Of a stretch of DNA of 64,000 bases, positions 8,705 to 16,461 are shown piece by piece (within the stretch, counting starts at the first letter, position 1; each line of letters opens with the position of its first letter). The notes under the pieces were generated by a model that saw only the letters and a list, made by a program, of their open reading frames with translations, had not been told where the DNA came from and ran no database searches. Both the position numbers and the translations under genes were made by a program. The stretch is from Anaerococcus nagyae (lineage in GTDB: Bacteria; Bacillota; Clostridia; Tissierellales; Peptoniphilaceae): assembly GCF_017874535.1 (NCBI RefSeq), contig NZ_JAGGLS010000001.1:186001-250000 (forward strand). The letters run 5' to 3'.

Positions 8705-9163
8705 TCATTTTATATTAAAATCGTCAAGATATTCATTAAGCTCTCGTCCCCTTCTTGAATCATCAGAAATTGTTATTTCTCTCTTGTTTTCATCAATTTT
8801 TCTAATCTCTAGATTTATCATATCTTCTGGTAGATAGTAAGCTACATTCTCTCCCCACTCAAGGATAGTAAGTCCATCATCTGGGTAAAAGTAAGTCTCA
8901 TAGTCAATATCCAAAATCTCATCAGGATCATCAAATCTATAGAGATCTAGGTGGTATATTTTGATATCACCCTCATATATATTTACAATTGCAAAGGTTG
9001 GAGATGAGCTATCATCTACGGAAAAATACTGGCTAATAAAGCTAGTCAAAGTAGTCTTTCCAGCACTCATCTCCCCTATCAAATTAAGGACATCGCCTTC
9101 TTTAAGACCAGATGCCAATTTATTTGCAAAAATTTTCATTTCTTCTAAATTATTAATAATCAT
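8705..9163 (-). CDS. Second TsaE paralogue
   Basis: 152 residues, about 84% identical to the neighbouring operon copy by my visual alignment (about 24 differences in 148). All functional motifs are kept: P-loop GEMSAGKTT, SPTFAIVNIYEG, HLDLYRFD, ILEWGENV. It has its own -10 box (9183-9188) and lies downstream of a copy of the same terminator found before tsaE1, so the upstream control region was duplicated with it. It has a short extension DDFNIK at the C-terminus. It is followed by a 51-aa membrane-peptide gene rather than tsaB. Whether it is functional or dispensable cannot be told from sequence; no decay is visible. Confidence 0.9.
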   Translation of the reverse strand: MIINNLEEMKIFANKLASGLKEGDVLNLIGEMSAGKTTLTSFISQYFSVDDSSSPTFAIVNIYEGDIKIYHLDLYRFDDPDEILDIDYETYFYPDDGLTILEWGENVAYYLPEDMINLEIRKIDENKREITISDDSRRGRELNEYLDDFNIK

Positions 9164-9182
9164 AAATCCTCTTTATCTATCT

Positions 9183-9188
9183 ATTATA
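9183..9188 (-). promoter_or_regulatory. -10 box for the second tsaE
   Basis: TATAAT on the minus strand in the duplicated upstream block, at the same position relative to the gene as the box before tsaE1. Confidence 0.5.
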
Positions 9189-9201
9189 CTATTTTTGTAA
9201 T

Positions 9202-9247
9202 AAAAAAAATGAACTAATACAGTTCATTGCTACCTATATTAGTTCAT
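9202..9247 (-). terminator. Terminator upstream of the second tsaE
   Basis: Arms ATGAACTAATA/TATTAGTTCAT (9209-9247) followed on the minus strand by a run of U. It is a diverged copy of the element at 8161-8207 and ends transcripts from the ABC/37-aa peptide unit. Confidence 0.8.
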
Positions 9248-9311
9248 ATATTCTATGTAAAATAGATTTATATAATCAATAAATTTATTATTTTAAAATC
9301 AAATATTAGTT

Positions 9312-9425
9312 TTACTTATTTTTCTTAATCAGCTTGATTATAAATTTTATTATACTGATTAAAATCCAAGCTAATATTATCCCAGACGCAATAATAACAA
9401 TATAAGCTAAAGGACTCAATTTCAT
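9312..9425 (-). CDS. 37-residue cationic membrane peptide
   Basis: ATG at 9425, TAA at 9312-9314, with a strong GGAGGG ribosome site 6 bases upstream. The peptide has a hydrophobic helix (PLAYIVIIASGIILAWILIS) followed by an amphipathic basic tail (IIKFIIKLIKKNK). It sits 84 bases downstream of an ABC permease gene and just before a terminator, so it is likely the last gene of that ABC unit. Size and charge recall secreted or toxin-like peptides, or a small transporter subunit. No family is recognised. Confidence 0.55.
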   Translation of the reverse strand: MKLSPLAYIVIIASGIILAWILISIIKFIIKLIKKNK

Positions 9426-9509
9426 ATATTACCCTCCTACTTCTATATGATACTAAAAACTAATACATCTATTATTAGCAATATACCCTAAAATATTTTG
9501 TATTACTAA

Positions 9510-10721
9510 CTATAAGGAAATTTGAAATATTAATAATATAGCTAGTAGGTATATAGTGCTAAGGTAAGTAATTATTTTCTTATTATATTTGCTAAAATAT
9601 ATACTAGATAATAGCATAGGAGCATAAAATAAGCTAATTCCTAAATAGTATATGTTCTTAAGTATTATAGAAAATCCAAGTAAAAATATAGTATTGATAG
9701 TAAAATTTATTATAGAATAAGATTTTACCAAATCTTTGTATTCTACATCTATAAATAATCCTTGTCGATCTTTTCTTAAAAGATTTTTAAAATTTTCACA
9801 TACTATAGCATTCACATTAGTTAAGTAGCTATAAAGTATAAAAATATTTATAAAATATTTGTCTAAGTAAAACTTATTAATTACTAATAATACATAGGCT
9901 CCTATAGCAAGTCCAATTATTGCCCTAGAACTAGTTCTTCTAAGACTCAGTATAGCTTGTTGGCTTATAGCATTTTTATAACTTAGCTTATTAAAATAAC
10001 TATAAGATCTGCCCTTATTAGCAAGATTTTGCTTATTAATAACTTGCATTTTAGAATAATCCTTATTCCTAGCTGCTGATTGGATAGTATTATAGGTCCT
10101 AAACTCTTTAAATAACTGGTCCTTATCAAGGTTTTCTAGTCTAAACTTATGAGCTAATATTATAAGCTCAGTAAGTATTATAAAAAATACTACTATGATA
10201 AGTTTATAATTAAAATATAATAAGACTAGCATTAAAATCAAGGAAAATCTAAATATATTAGCTAATTTTTTATCTTTCAAATTATAGAAAAATAATCCCA
10301 GTATATCTTGATAGACCAGTGTTAGAAATATAAGTGCTATATCAGCATTTCCAAGCTTTAATAGTATATTTAATGGATAAAAAACTATTATGTAAATACC
10401 AGCCTTTTTGAGAAACTTTAATCTTAATAAATCAACTATTTCTTCATCATTTAAATACAGTAGATGAGCATGGTCAATTCTTATTAGACTTTTCCTAGAC
10501 AAGAAACCATAAAGTGCTATTAATAGAGCCAAGCTAGTTGTTAATAGACTCTTATCAACTAATGGAATATAATAAATTATGTATTTATCGGCGTAAAATA
10601 TTGCCATAGCAAATATTGCTGGAATCAGGATCAAGATTAAGGGATAGTTTTTTATAAGTTTTAAAAATTGACGTTTTTTTATTCTTATATCATTTGCAAT
10701 TAATACTTTATTCGCAAACAT
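9510..10721 (-). CDS. ABC transporter membrane protein (ABC-2-like), exporter
   Basis: The start at 10721 (MFANKVLIAND) is preferred because a GGGAAG ribosome site precedes it and it lies 1-2 bases past the ATPase stop. An upstream in-frame ATG at 10790 would overlap the ATPase gene by 68 bases. This gives 403 residues with about ten hydrophobic segments and a central cytoplasmic stretch at about residues 205-250 (KFRLENLDKDQLFKEF...). No substrate family can be assigned. Together with the adjacent ATPase it forms a two-gene exporter-like system, followed by a 37-aa peptide gene. Confidence 0.75.
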   Translation of the reverse strand: MFANKVLIANDIRIKKRQFLKLIKNYPLILILIPAIFAMAIFYADKYIIYYIPLVDKSLLTTSLALLIALYGFLSRKSLIRIDHAHLLYLNDEEIVDLLRLKFLKKAGIYIIVFYPLNILLKLGNADIALIFLTLVYQDILGLFFYNLKDKKLANIFRFSLILMLVLLYFNYKLIIVVFFIILTELIILAHKFRLENLDKDQLFKEFRTYNTIQSAARNKDYSKMQVINKQNLANKGRSYSYFNKLSYKNAISQQAILSLRRTSSRAIIGLAIGAYVLLVINKFYLDKYFINIFILYSYLTNVNAIVCENFKNLLRKDRQGLFIDVEYKDLVKSYSIINFTINTIFLLGFSIILKNIYYLGISLFYAPMLLSSIYFSKYNKKIITYLSTIYLLAILLIFQISL

Positions 10722-10722
10722 A

Positions 10723-11397
10723 TCACTTCCCAAAATATTTCCTATATAAGTCGTAAGTATTATTATCCTTAGCAGACTTATCAGAAGCATAGACTACTTG
10801 TCCTTCCTTAATAAAAACGAAATTATCACATATCTCATCTATCAAACTCAATTGATGGGAGGATATAAGTATAGCACAGCCTTTATTTCTTAAGCTTATT
10901 AGTTCAGATTTAAATACATCTAATTGACTTGGGTCAAGCCCTGTGAAGGGTTCATCCGCTATCAAAAGTTCCTTATTTCTTAGTAAGGCTAAGATGATCA
11001 TCATTTTTTGTAGTGTTCCTTTAGAAAGTTCACTCGGGAAATGATTAAGATATCTTCTAACTTCAAATAAATCTATATAATAATCTATTAACTCTTTGGA
11101 CTCATTGATAGCCGATATAAATTCTATATGCTCGCCAAAAGTTAACTCTTCGTAGTAAACAGGACTATCTGTTATATAGGATATGTGAATTGTTTTTAGA
11201 TCTTGATTATTTATCTTTATACTTCCATCATAATTTCTATAAAAACTAGTCAAACATTTTATCAAACTAGTCTTTCCTGCTCCGTTATTCCCTATAAAAC
11301 CTGTAATTTTCCCAGCTATTATATCAAAACTTATATTATTAAGGATATCACTATTTCCTAATTTTAGATTTAAATTTTTTATTTCAATATTATTCAT
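10723..11397 (-). CDS. ABC transporter ATP-binding protein
   Basis: 224 residues with a complete nucleotide-binding domain: Walker A GNNGAGKT (36-43), signature LSKGTLQKM, Walker B LLIADEPF, and the H-loop 'ISSHQ'. The SKG-type signature and short length are typical of ABC-2-type export systems. It is followed immediately by the permease gene. The substrate is unknown; the nearby small cationic peptide is a speculative candidate. Confidence 0.9.
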   Translation of the reverse strand: MNNIEIKNLNLKLGNSDILNNISFDIIAGKITGFIGNNGAGKTSLIKCLTSFYRNYDGSIKINNQDLKTIHISYITDSPVYYEELTFGEHIEFISAINESKELIDYYIDLFEVRRYLNHFPSELSKGTLQKMMIILALLRNKELLIADEPFTGLDPSQLDVFKSELISLRNKGCAILISSHQLSLIDEICDNFVFIKEGQVVYASDKSAKDNNTYDLYRKYFGK

Positions 11398-11435
11398 TAA
11401 TTACTACTTTCTTCTTTAAGATAAGAGGACGAGTA

Positions 11436-11475
11436 CAAAGAGAGCCCTGAATCCAAGTAGTGGATATCAGGGCCT
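11436..11475 (-). terminator. Terminator-like hairpin after ribU
   Basis: Arms GCCCTGAATCCA and TGGATATCAGGGC (one bulged base) form a 12-bp stem 7 bases past the ribU stop. The following U tract on the minus strand is weak (TCTCTTTG). Confidence 0.65.
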
Positions 11476-11481
11476 AAAAAC

Positions 11482-12081
11482 TTACGAATATTTTAGTATT
11501 GGCGAAATACGCTTGTAAATTAGCTCAGTTACAATAGATTCTACAGCACCTTTAATTATATTAAATGGTGCGATTGAAAATATCATAAGTGTAAAATAAT
11601 TTTTTACTAAAGAATTTTTTCCAGCCTGAGCTGCAAAAGCTGATAAGTCCATATTCATTGCCTTACCATATAATGGGAATACTACAAAGGCATTGGATAT
11701 AGTTGCTACTGCACTCATTGCAAGAACTCCTAATATTAAAGATAATATAGAGTTCTTTTTGGTCTTGTTATTTCTATAAATTAAACTTGATACTAGAACA
11801 AATGTTGATCCTACTATAAAGTTAGATAATTCTCCTACTCCACCTGTCATTGTCTTTGAAAGATTGAGTAAGTTTTTTATAAATTGGATCATAACCCCAT
11901 ACCAAGGTCCTAGGGCAAAGCCACCTATTAAAGAAGGGACATCTGCTAGGTCTAGTTTCATAAATGGTGGTGCTATAGGTATTGGTACTTGGATAAACAT
12001 AAGCCCATATGATAAAGCTGAAAGAATTCCAACTTTTGTAATCCTATCTAAACTAAATGATTTACTTCTACTTTGATTCAT
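11482..12081 (-). CDS. ribU: ECF transporter riboflavin-binding S component RibU
   Basis: 199 residues with about six membrane segments. The 'MKLDLADVPSLIGGFALGPWYG' region is the RibU-type riboflavin-binding signature. An FMN riboswitch directly upstream independently indicates riboflavin as substrate. It must pair with EcfA/EcfA'/EcfT encoded elsewhere. The single-gene unit is controlled by the riboswitch terminator at 12104-12130. Confidence 0.93.
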   Translation of the reverse strand: MNQSRSKSFSLDRITKVGILSALSYGLMFIQVPIPIAPPFMKLDLADVPSLIGGFALGPWYGVMIQFIKNLLNLSKTMTGGVGELSNFIVGSTFVLVSSLIYRNNKTKKNSILSLILGVLAMSAVATISNAFVVFPLYGKAMNMDLSAFAAQAGKNSLVKNYFTLMIFSIAPFNIIKGAVESIVTELIYKRISPILKYS

Positions 12082-12103
12082 TAATACCTCCTAATATGGG
12101 CAA

Positions 12104-12130
12104 TAAAAAATGCCCTAATAATCAGGGCAT
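12104..12130 (-). terminator. Riboswitch-controlled terminator before ribU
   Basis: Stem ATGCCCT/AGGGCAT (12110-12116 and 12124-12130) followed on the minus strand by a U run. It lies between the FMN aptamer and ribU, so it is the likely expression platform. Confidence 0.85.
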
Positions 12131-12175
12131 GAAAGTTAGCTAATCCATCCATAACATAAAGGAAGTGCTATTATA

Positions 12176-12300
12176 TACTTCTCTCATCCAGACTATACTG
12201 TCGGTATTGGAATTTCACCAATTCAACCAAGATGGCTCGCAGACTATAACTGCCGGTTTAGGAATTTCACCTTACCCCGAATTAAGCTCGTATGACTAGA
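12176..12300 (-). ncRNA. FMN (RFN) riboswitch
   Basis: On the minus strand the conserved RFN blocks appear in order: TTCGGGGTAAGGTGAAATTC, CCGGCAGTTATAGTCTGCGA, GGTGAAATTCC, and CCGACAGTATAGTCTGGATG ending in AGAGAAG. It lies directly upstream of ribU and its terminator. FMN binding should favour termination and lower riboflavin uptake. Confidence 0.96.
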
Positions 12301-12389
12301 ATAATCCTATAATATATTCAAGTCCAAACAAACTTATAAATTATTTACTTCTTGTTATTATTATATCACAAGGAAAACATTTTTCAAGT

Positions 12390-12989
12390 TTATTTTAGGT
12401 CAAATTTAACTAAGGAAGTCATATTTTTCCCTGCTTCCCAACTTGCTGAAACTTCTTTTCCATTATTTAAAGTATCAGATATAGCAAGTTCGCCACCCTT
12501 ACCTACAACATACACTGTATAATCATAATCAGTCTTTGAACTAAAGTTTGCTCCTAGATTATCTCCATCTTTGCTAATATCCCAGTTTTTGATATCTGGT
12601 ATGTCTATATCTTTCTTTTCTCCCTTATTTTCATTTTCTAAAATAAGTTCATTATCTGAAACATTTTTTATTTTTATCTTATCATTTTCTTTAAGACTTA
12701 TCTCTTTGCTAGTATAGCTATTACCCTCTGAGTCTTTTGCCACTATCCTAAAAGTGCCGCCATTAGCAAAAAGACTATTTGGTATTACATAGTTGCTATT
12801 CTCATCCTTGCAAAGGAGGATTTGGCTATCATCTGCAATTCCTAAAGCTTCAAAATCTTGCTTACTATCATTTCCTATGTGCACCGCTTCTAGCTTATTG
12901 TTATTTCTATTTATAAAATAAACTGCTAATCCTATAACTACTACAGCTATCAAAACAAATAAGGCTGTGTTCTTTTTATTTCTCTTCAT
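12390..12989 (-). CDS. Membrane-anchored extracellular accessory protein of the bacteriocin locus
   Basis: 199 residues. There is one N-terminal membrane helix (about 9-27, 'TALFVLIAVVVIGLAVYFI') after a basic start, then a soluble, mostly beta-rich extracellular domain of about 170 residues. No family is recognised. Its ATG overlaps the TGA of the ABC ATPase gene (ATGA), so translation is coupled to the exporter. Position and topology suggest an immunity or export helper role for the lactococcin-972-like system. That role is inferred from context only. Confidence 0.75.
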   Translation of the reverse strand: MKRNKKNTALFVLIAVVVIGLAVYFINRNNNKLEAVHIGNDSKQDFEALGIADDSQILLCKDENSNYVIPNSLFANGGTFRIVAKDSEGNSYTSKEISLKENDKIKIKNVSDNELILENENKGEKKDIDIPDIKNWDISKDGDNLGANFSSKTDYDYTVYVVGKGGELAISDTLNNGKEVSASWEAGKNMTSLVKFDLK

Positions 12990-13645
12990 TTTTTAATCTC
13001 CAAACATTTATCAATTATTTCATAGCTAGTCTTGCTTATATTTGCAAAATCTTTATCATGGCTTACTATTACTATAGTTTTGCCCTTAGCATTTTCCTCT
13101 AGAAAAAGCTGCATCAAAATATCTTTATTTATAGTATCTAATGACCCTGTAGGCTCATCTGCCAGGAGCAGGTCATAAGGCTTTAATAAAACTCTTGCCA
13201 TAGCTACCCTTTGTTGCTCCCCACCTGATAATTCATATACTTTATTATTTAGCTTATCAGCTATGCCTAGCTTATCTAAAGTAATATTTATCTTTTCTTT
13301 ATCATTTTTAAACTCACTATATTTTAGGGCTATGTCAATGTTTTCTTTAACAGTCATATTATCTACAAGGGCAAAGTTTTGAAACAGATAAGCTATCCTT
13401 TCTCTCCTTAAGATCATTGACTTATTTTTATCCTTATAAGGATCAGAATAACCAAAGCTTCTTATACTACCACTATCATAGTCTTCCAGGGTTCCTAGGA
13501 TATTTAGCAAGGTAGACTTACCACTACCACTTTTTCCAAAAATAGTTATAAAGTCTTTAGAATATATATCAAGATTTACATCCTTAAGCACCTCGTGGTC
13601 ACCATAAGTTTTGTTTATATTTTTCAAGCTTATTTGGGGTTTCAT
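12986..13645 (-). CDS. ABC ATPase of the lactococcin-972-type bacteriocin export group
   Basis: 219 residues. Walker A GKSGSGKST, signature LSGGEQQRVAMAR, Walker B LLLADEPTGSLD and the H-loop VSHD are all intact, in the LolD/MacB-like style used by lactococcin-972 exporters. It starts one base inside the permease stop (TAATG overlap) and overlaps the next gene by 4 bases. It therefore belongs to a bacteriocin-permease-ATPase-accessory operon. It energises export of, or immunity to, the bacteriocin encoded at 15864-16241. Confidence 0.92.
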   Translation of the reverse strand: MKPQISLKNINKTYGDHEVLKDVNLDIYSKDFITIFGKSGSGKSTLLNILGTLEDYDSGSIRSFGYSDPYKDKNKSMILRRERIAYLFQNFALVDNMTVKENIDIALKYSEFKNDKEKINITLDKLGIADKLNNKVYELSGGEQQRVAMARVLLKPYDLLLADEPTGSLDTINKDILMQLFLEENAKGKTIVIVSHDKDFANISKTSYEIIDKCLEIKK

Positions 13646-15789
13646 TACTTATCCTCCTTTAAACTTTTGATTATATTAGCTTCTTTTCTTAACATTACTA
13701 TTTCAGCAAGAGTAAATATTATAAATAAGAGGAGGCTAATCCCAAAGCCTATTAAAACCATCCTGTTAGTCCAACCTTCTCTTGGAGCATAAAAGCCTAA
13801 TCCTCCAAAAACTACACTCAGTCTGAGTACTAGATAGTAGATAGCTATAGATAGTAGATATGACAAAGCTATAGATCTTATCTTAGCCTTGTGGATATCC
13901 TTAAAAGGATAACCAAATAAGCTCTTTACTGCAGCTTCATCTCCATAGTTTAAATAATAATTTTTATGATCTGTATTTACTATAAATCCATAAATACATA
14001 GTAGGATAATTGAAGCTATAATATAAATTATAGTTTCATTTTTGTATCTTTGAACCTGGTATTCTACATAGTCATAGGCTGTCTCTATCCAAAGAACATA
14101 CTTACTAGCTGGCGTAGTGGATATTAGTTCCTTTAAATCTGCTAGACTCTCCTCACCCTTATCTAGATAAGGGTGTAGCTGCCCATTATCTAATCCATTA
14201 GACAGTAAGCTTTCTTCTGACCTAAGTCCGTCCTCATTTATTAAAATGTAAACATAATTGTCCGAATAAGGCTGATCGATCCTAGCACTGGAATCTAGGC
14301 ATGGTAGCTTTTGGCCGCTTTTTATTTTTACAATATTCCGAACTAAATCATCACTATTTTTAGATTCAGATATTTGTTTTTCTTTGATATCATTCAAATC
14401 TTGATCAGTAAGGTTAATATCTTCTGGAACTAATATAACCCATTCATTTTCCTTTGCTTTAGTATCTAAAGCATGTCCCTTATCATCTAATATATCAAAC
14501 TTTGTAAGGTAATTGTGGTTAATGAAGGCAAATTTTCCATTATTTAACCTATGTTCTCCAAATAAGTCATCATCTATATTTAACCCTTCGACGTCTTGGT
14601 ATGGGTTTAGGAATAATACTGCCCCTCTATCTACCAAGAGTCTAGCCAATTCTTCTGTAGGTTTTGCAACTAATTCTTTATCTTTATCTCCATCAATTAC
14701 ATATTGCCAAGGCGCCCCAGTGGCTATGTTGGCGTATGATTTTGCATCGTCCCAATCATTTAAATATTCATTTACATCTTTATAGTCTTTTAAAGAAAAG
14801 ACAGTGATAGCTAGTAAGTAGGCCAAGGATCCTGCAAATATTATTTTAAATATTGATAAAAACTTAGCAGAAACCTTTCTCTCTCCCTTTAATACACTTA
14901 ATATATCTTCATAATTTGTTTTATATAATAATAGGATAAATTCTAATAAAAATACTACTAAAGCAAATAATAAAATAAATATATACATAGGATTCATAGC
15001 TATCAAAAATCCACCAATACTATCTGGATTAACTAAGTTATAGAGCAAGGCGGAATCAATTATTAAAGCTATTAATATAGGCATAGCTATAAGATTAACA
15101 GACTTGTTTGCGGCAATCTTCTTATCATCATATCCAAATAGGAGTGATATGGACAGCTCCTTAACTAGGCTCCTATTATAAATAAGCAAAGCAAATATAG
15201 TAGCAAAAATACTAATCAAATTAATGACAAGCATTAAGAAAAACTCTTTCATAGTCATTTCAGAAGCACTCATATAATCAGGTGTCTGTACAATATCTGC
15301 ATAAGCTTTTAAATCATCTATAAATGATTCGACATTATTTTGATCTCCACTTATAGCATAGTCTCCAGATATATTATCTATGTCGATATCTTCATATTTT
15401 TTTATATCTATATTGTTTTTAGTTAAAAGATTATTAGAACTTATGCTATGAAATTTATTAGAAGTATTGCTATCTTCATTTATCTTTAAGTCCTTATGGG
15501 ACTTATTAAAACTACTCGGATCACTTAAAAATAAATAAGCATCTACATCTATATTTTCTTTTCTATCAACTCTAGACTTCTTGACAAACTTTATTAAATT
15601 GATATTATTATCTGATGCAGCTTTAGCAATGTCATCTCTAATATCCTCATCATTATAGTTGACAAGATTTACAAACTTATCAAAATCAGGAAATTTACCT
15701 ATAGCCTGATTGTTATCTATGTAATAGAAATAAGTTAGGGAACTTAGTATTAATGTTATTGTCGTGAGTATCTTGAGTATTTTTTTCAT
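13645..15789 (-). CDS. Bacteriocin-associated integral membrane protein (lactococcin-972-type permease)
   Basis: About 714 residues from the start at 15789 (MKKILKIL, weak AAGG site upstream). A longer in-frame start at 15831 would run into the upstream hairpin. Membrane helix 1 is followed by a large extracellular domain (about 30-180), then a block of four helices (about 190-310), a second large extracellular domain, and a final helix block near the C-terminus. This MacB/FtsX-like duplicated layout is typical of the large permease that accompanies lactococcin-972 bacteriocins. The neighbours confirm it: bacteriocin precursor upstream, dedicated ATPase downstream. Confidence 0.9.
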   Translation of the reverse strand: MKKILKILTTITLILSSLTYFYYIDNNQAIGKFPDFDKFVNLVNYNDEDIRDDIAKAASDNNINLIKFVKKSRVDRKENIDVDAYLFLSDPSSFNKSHKDLKINEDSNTSNKFHSISSNNLLTKNNIDIKKYEDIDIDNISGDYAISGDQNNVESFIDDLKAYADIVQTPDYMSASEMTMKEFFLMLVINLISIFATIFALLIYNRSLVKELSISLLFGYDDKKIAANKSVNLIAMPILIALIIDSALLYNLVNPDSIGGFLIAMNPMYIFILLFALVVFLLEFILLLYKTNYEDILSVLKGERKVSAKFLSIFKIIFAGSLAYLLAITVFSLKDYKDVNEYLNDWDDAKSYANIATGAPWQYVIDGDKDKELVAKPTEELARLLVDRGAVLFLNPYQDVEGLNIDDDLFGEHRLNNGKFAFINHNYLTKFDILDDKGHALDTKAKENEWVILVPEDINLTDQDLNDIKEKQISESKNSDDLVRNIVKIKSGQKLPCLDSSARIDQPYSDNYVYILINEDGLRSEESLLSNGLDNGQLHPYLDKGEESLADLKELISTTPASKYVLWIETAYDYVEYQVQRYKNETIIYIIASIILLCIYGFIVNTDHKNYYLNYGDEAAVKSLFGYPFKDIHKAKIRSIALSYLLSIAIYYLVLRLSVVFGGLGFYAPREGWTNRMVLIGFGISLLLFIIFTLAEIVMLRKEANIIKSLKEDK

Positions 15790-15809
15790 ATATTTATTTA
15801 CCTTAATAG

Positions 15810-15857
15810 AAATCCAGCTAGAAAAAAACAAAAGTATTTTATCTAGCTGGATTTAAC
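15810..15857 (-). other. Strong hairpin between bacteriocin and exporter genes
   Basis: Perfect 12-bp arms AAATCCAGCTAG/CTAGCTGGATTT around a roughly 21-base U-rich loop, just after the bacteriocin stop. No U run follows the 3' arm. It looks like an mRNA-stability or processing hairpin, or a leaky attenuator, rather than a standard terminator. Confidence 0.7.
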
Positions 15858-15863
15858 AGTATC

Positions 15864-16241
15864 TTATTCTACATTTGCATATGCTTCATTTCCAAAAGCT
15901 GCACTTTCCCAGCTAGCATAGGCTGTATTGCTAGGAGCAACTCTACCAGATCTTGCTATCTTTCCGCCTGCGCCCTTTACACTAGTATTATGATATTTAC
16001 TTGCGTGATAAAATCGTGACCATACCTGAGAAGTATTAACCCCGTGTCTCCACTTTCCACCTAGCCAATCCTTAACTCCACTGTCGTAGGTTTTTGATGA
16101 ATAAGTGCTAACACTCTCTGATTCTACTGTAACCACATCATTGTTTAATGAATCAAATCTATACTCTTGATCTGCAAAAGAAACTGGCGTACTAAATAAT
16201 ATTAGTCCTGCTACCGCTAATGCTTTTATTTTGTTTTCCAT
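15864..16241 (-). CDS. Lactococcin-972 family bacteriocin precursor
   Basis: 125 residues from the internal ATG at 16241 (MENKIKAL), chosen because GGTAGG sits 7 bases upstream. A longer in-frame ATG at 16256 lacks a ribosome site. There is a Sec signal peptide with likely cleavage after SFA (about residue 23). The C-terminal half has the family pattern: GGKWRHGV, Ser and aromatic residues at VWSRFYHASKYH, then SVKGAGG and an Ala/Ser-rich end. Lactococcin 972 is a Sec-exported bacteriocin that blocks septum formation by binding lipid II. The same target is inferred here. The permease and ATPase follow directly, and regulators lie upstream. Confidence 0.92.
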   Translation of the reverse strand: MENKIKALAVAGLILFSTPVSFADQEYRFDSLNNDVVTVESESVSTYSSKTYDSGVKDWLGGKWRHGVNTSQVWSRFYHASKYHNTSVKGAGGKIARSGRVAPSNTAYASWESAAFGNEAYANVE

Positions 16242-16274
16242 AATTAAACCTACCAATTATATTTTTAGAATAGA

Positions 16275-16305
16275 AAGTGTACACTTATTCTATGTCTTTA
16301 TTATA
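16275..16305 (-). promoter_or_regulatory. Bacteriocin promoter -10 and palindromic operator-like site
   Basis: -10 box TATAAT (16300-16305 read on the minus strand) with no good -35, followed by the 12-base perfect palindrome AAGTGTACACTT (16275-16286) flanked by AGAAT/ATTCT. Position is about +7 to +18 of the expected transcript. It is a candidate binding site for the XRE-type regulator encoded upstream. Confidence 0.55.
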
Positions 16306-16461
16306 AAATATTTTAAAATATTATTTAATAGCCTATGTGCATGTTCAAAATACCTGTACAAATACTGATAAATAAGCAAAAACCAATCTTTATTAGTTCA
16401 TACTGAAAAAGAATTTGAAATTTTTAGTACTAACTTAACAAAAACTGGCTTTGAAGCATGG

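Noticed and set aside
10722-10790. Longer N-terminus of the ABC permease
   Set aside because: It would lie almost wholly within the ATPase gene; the ATG at 10721 has a ribosome site and ideal spacing.
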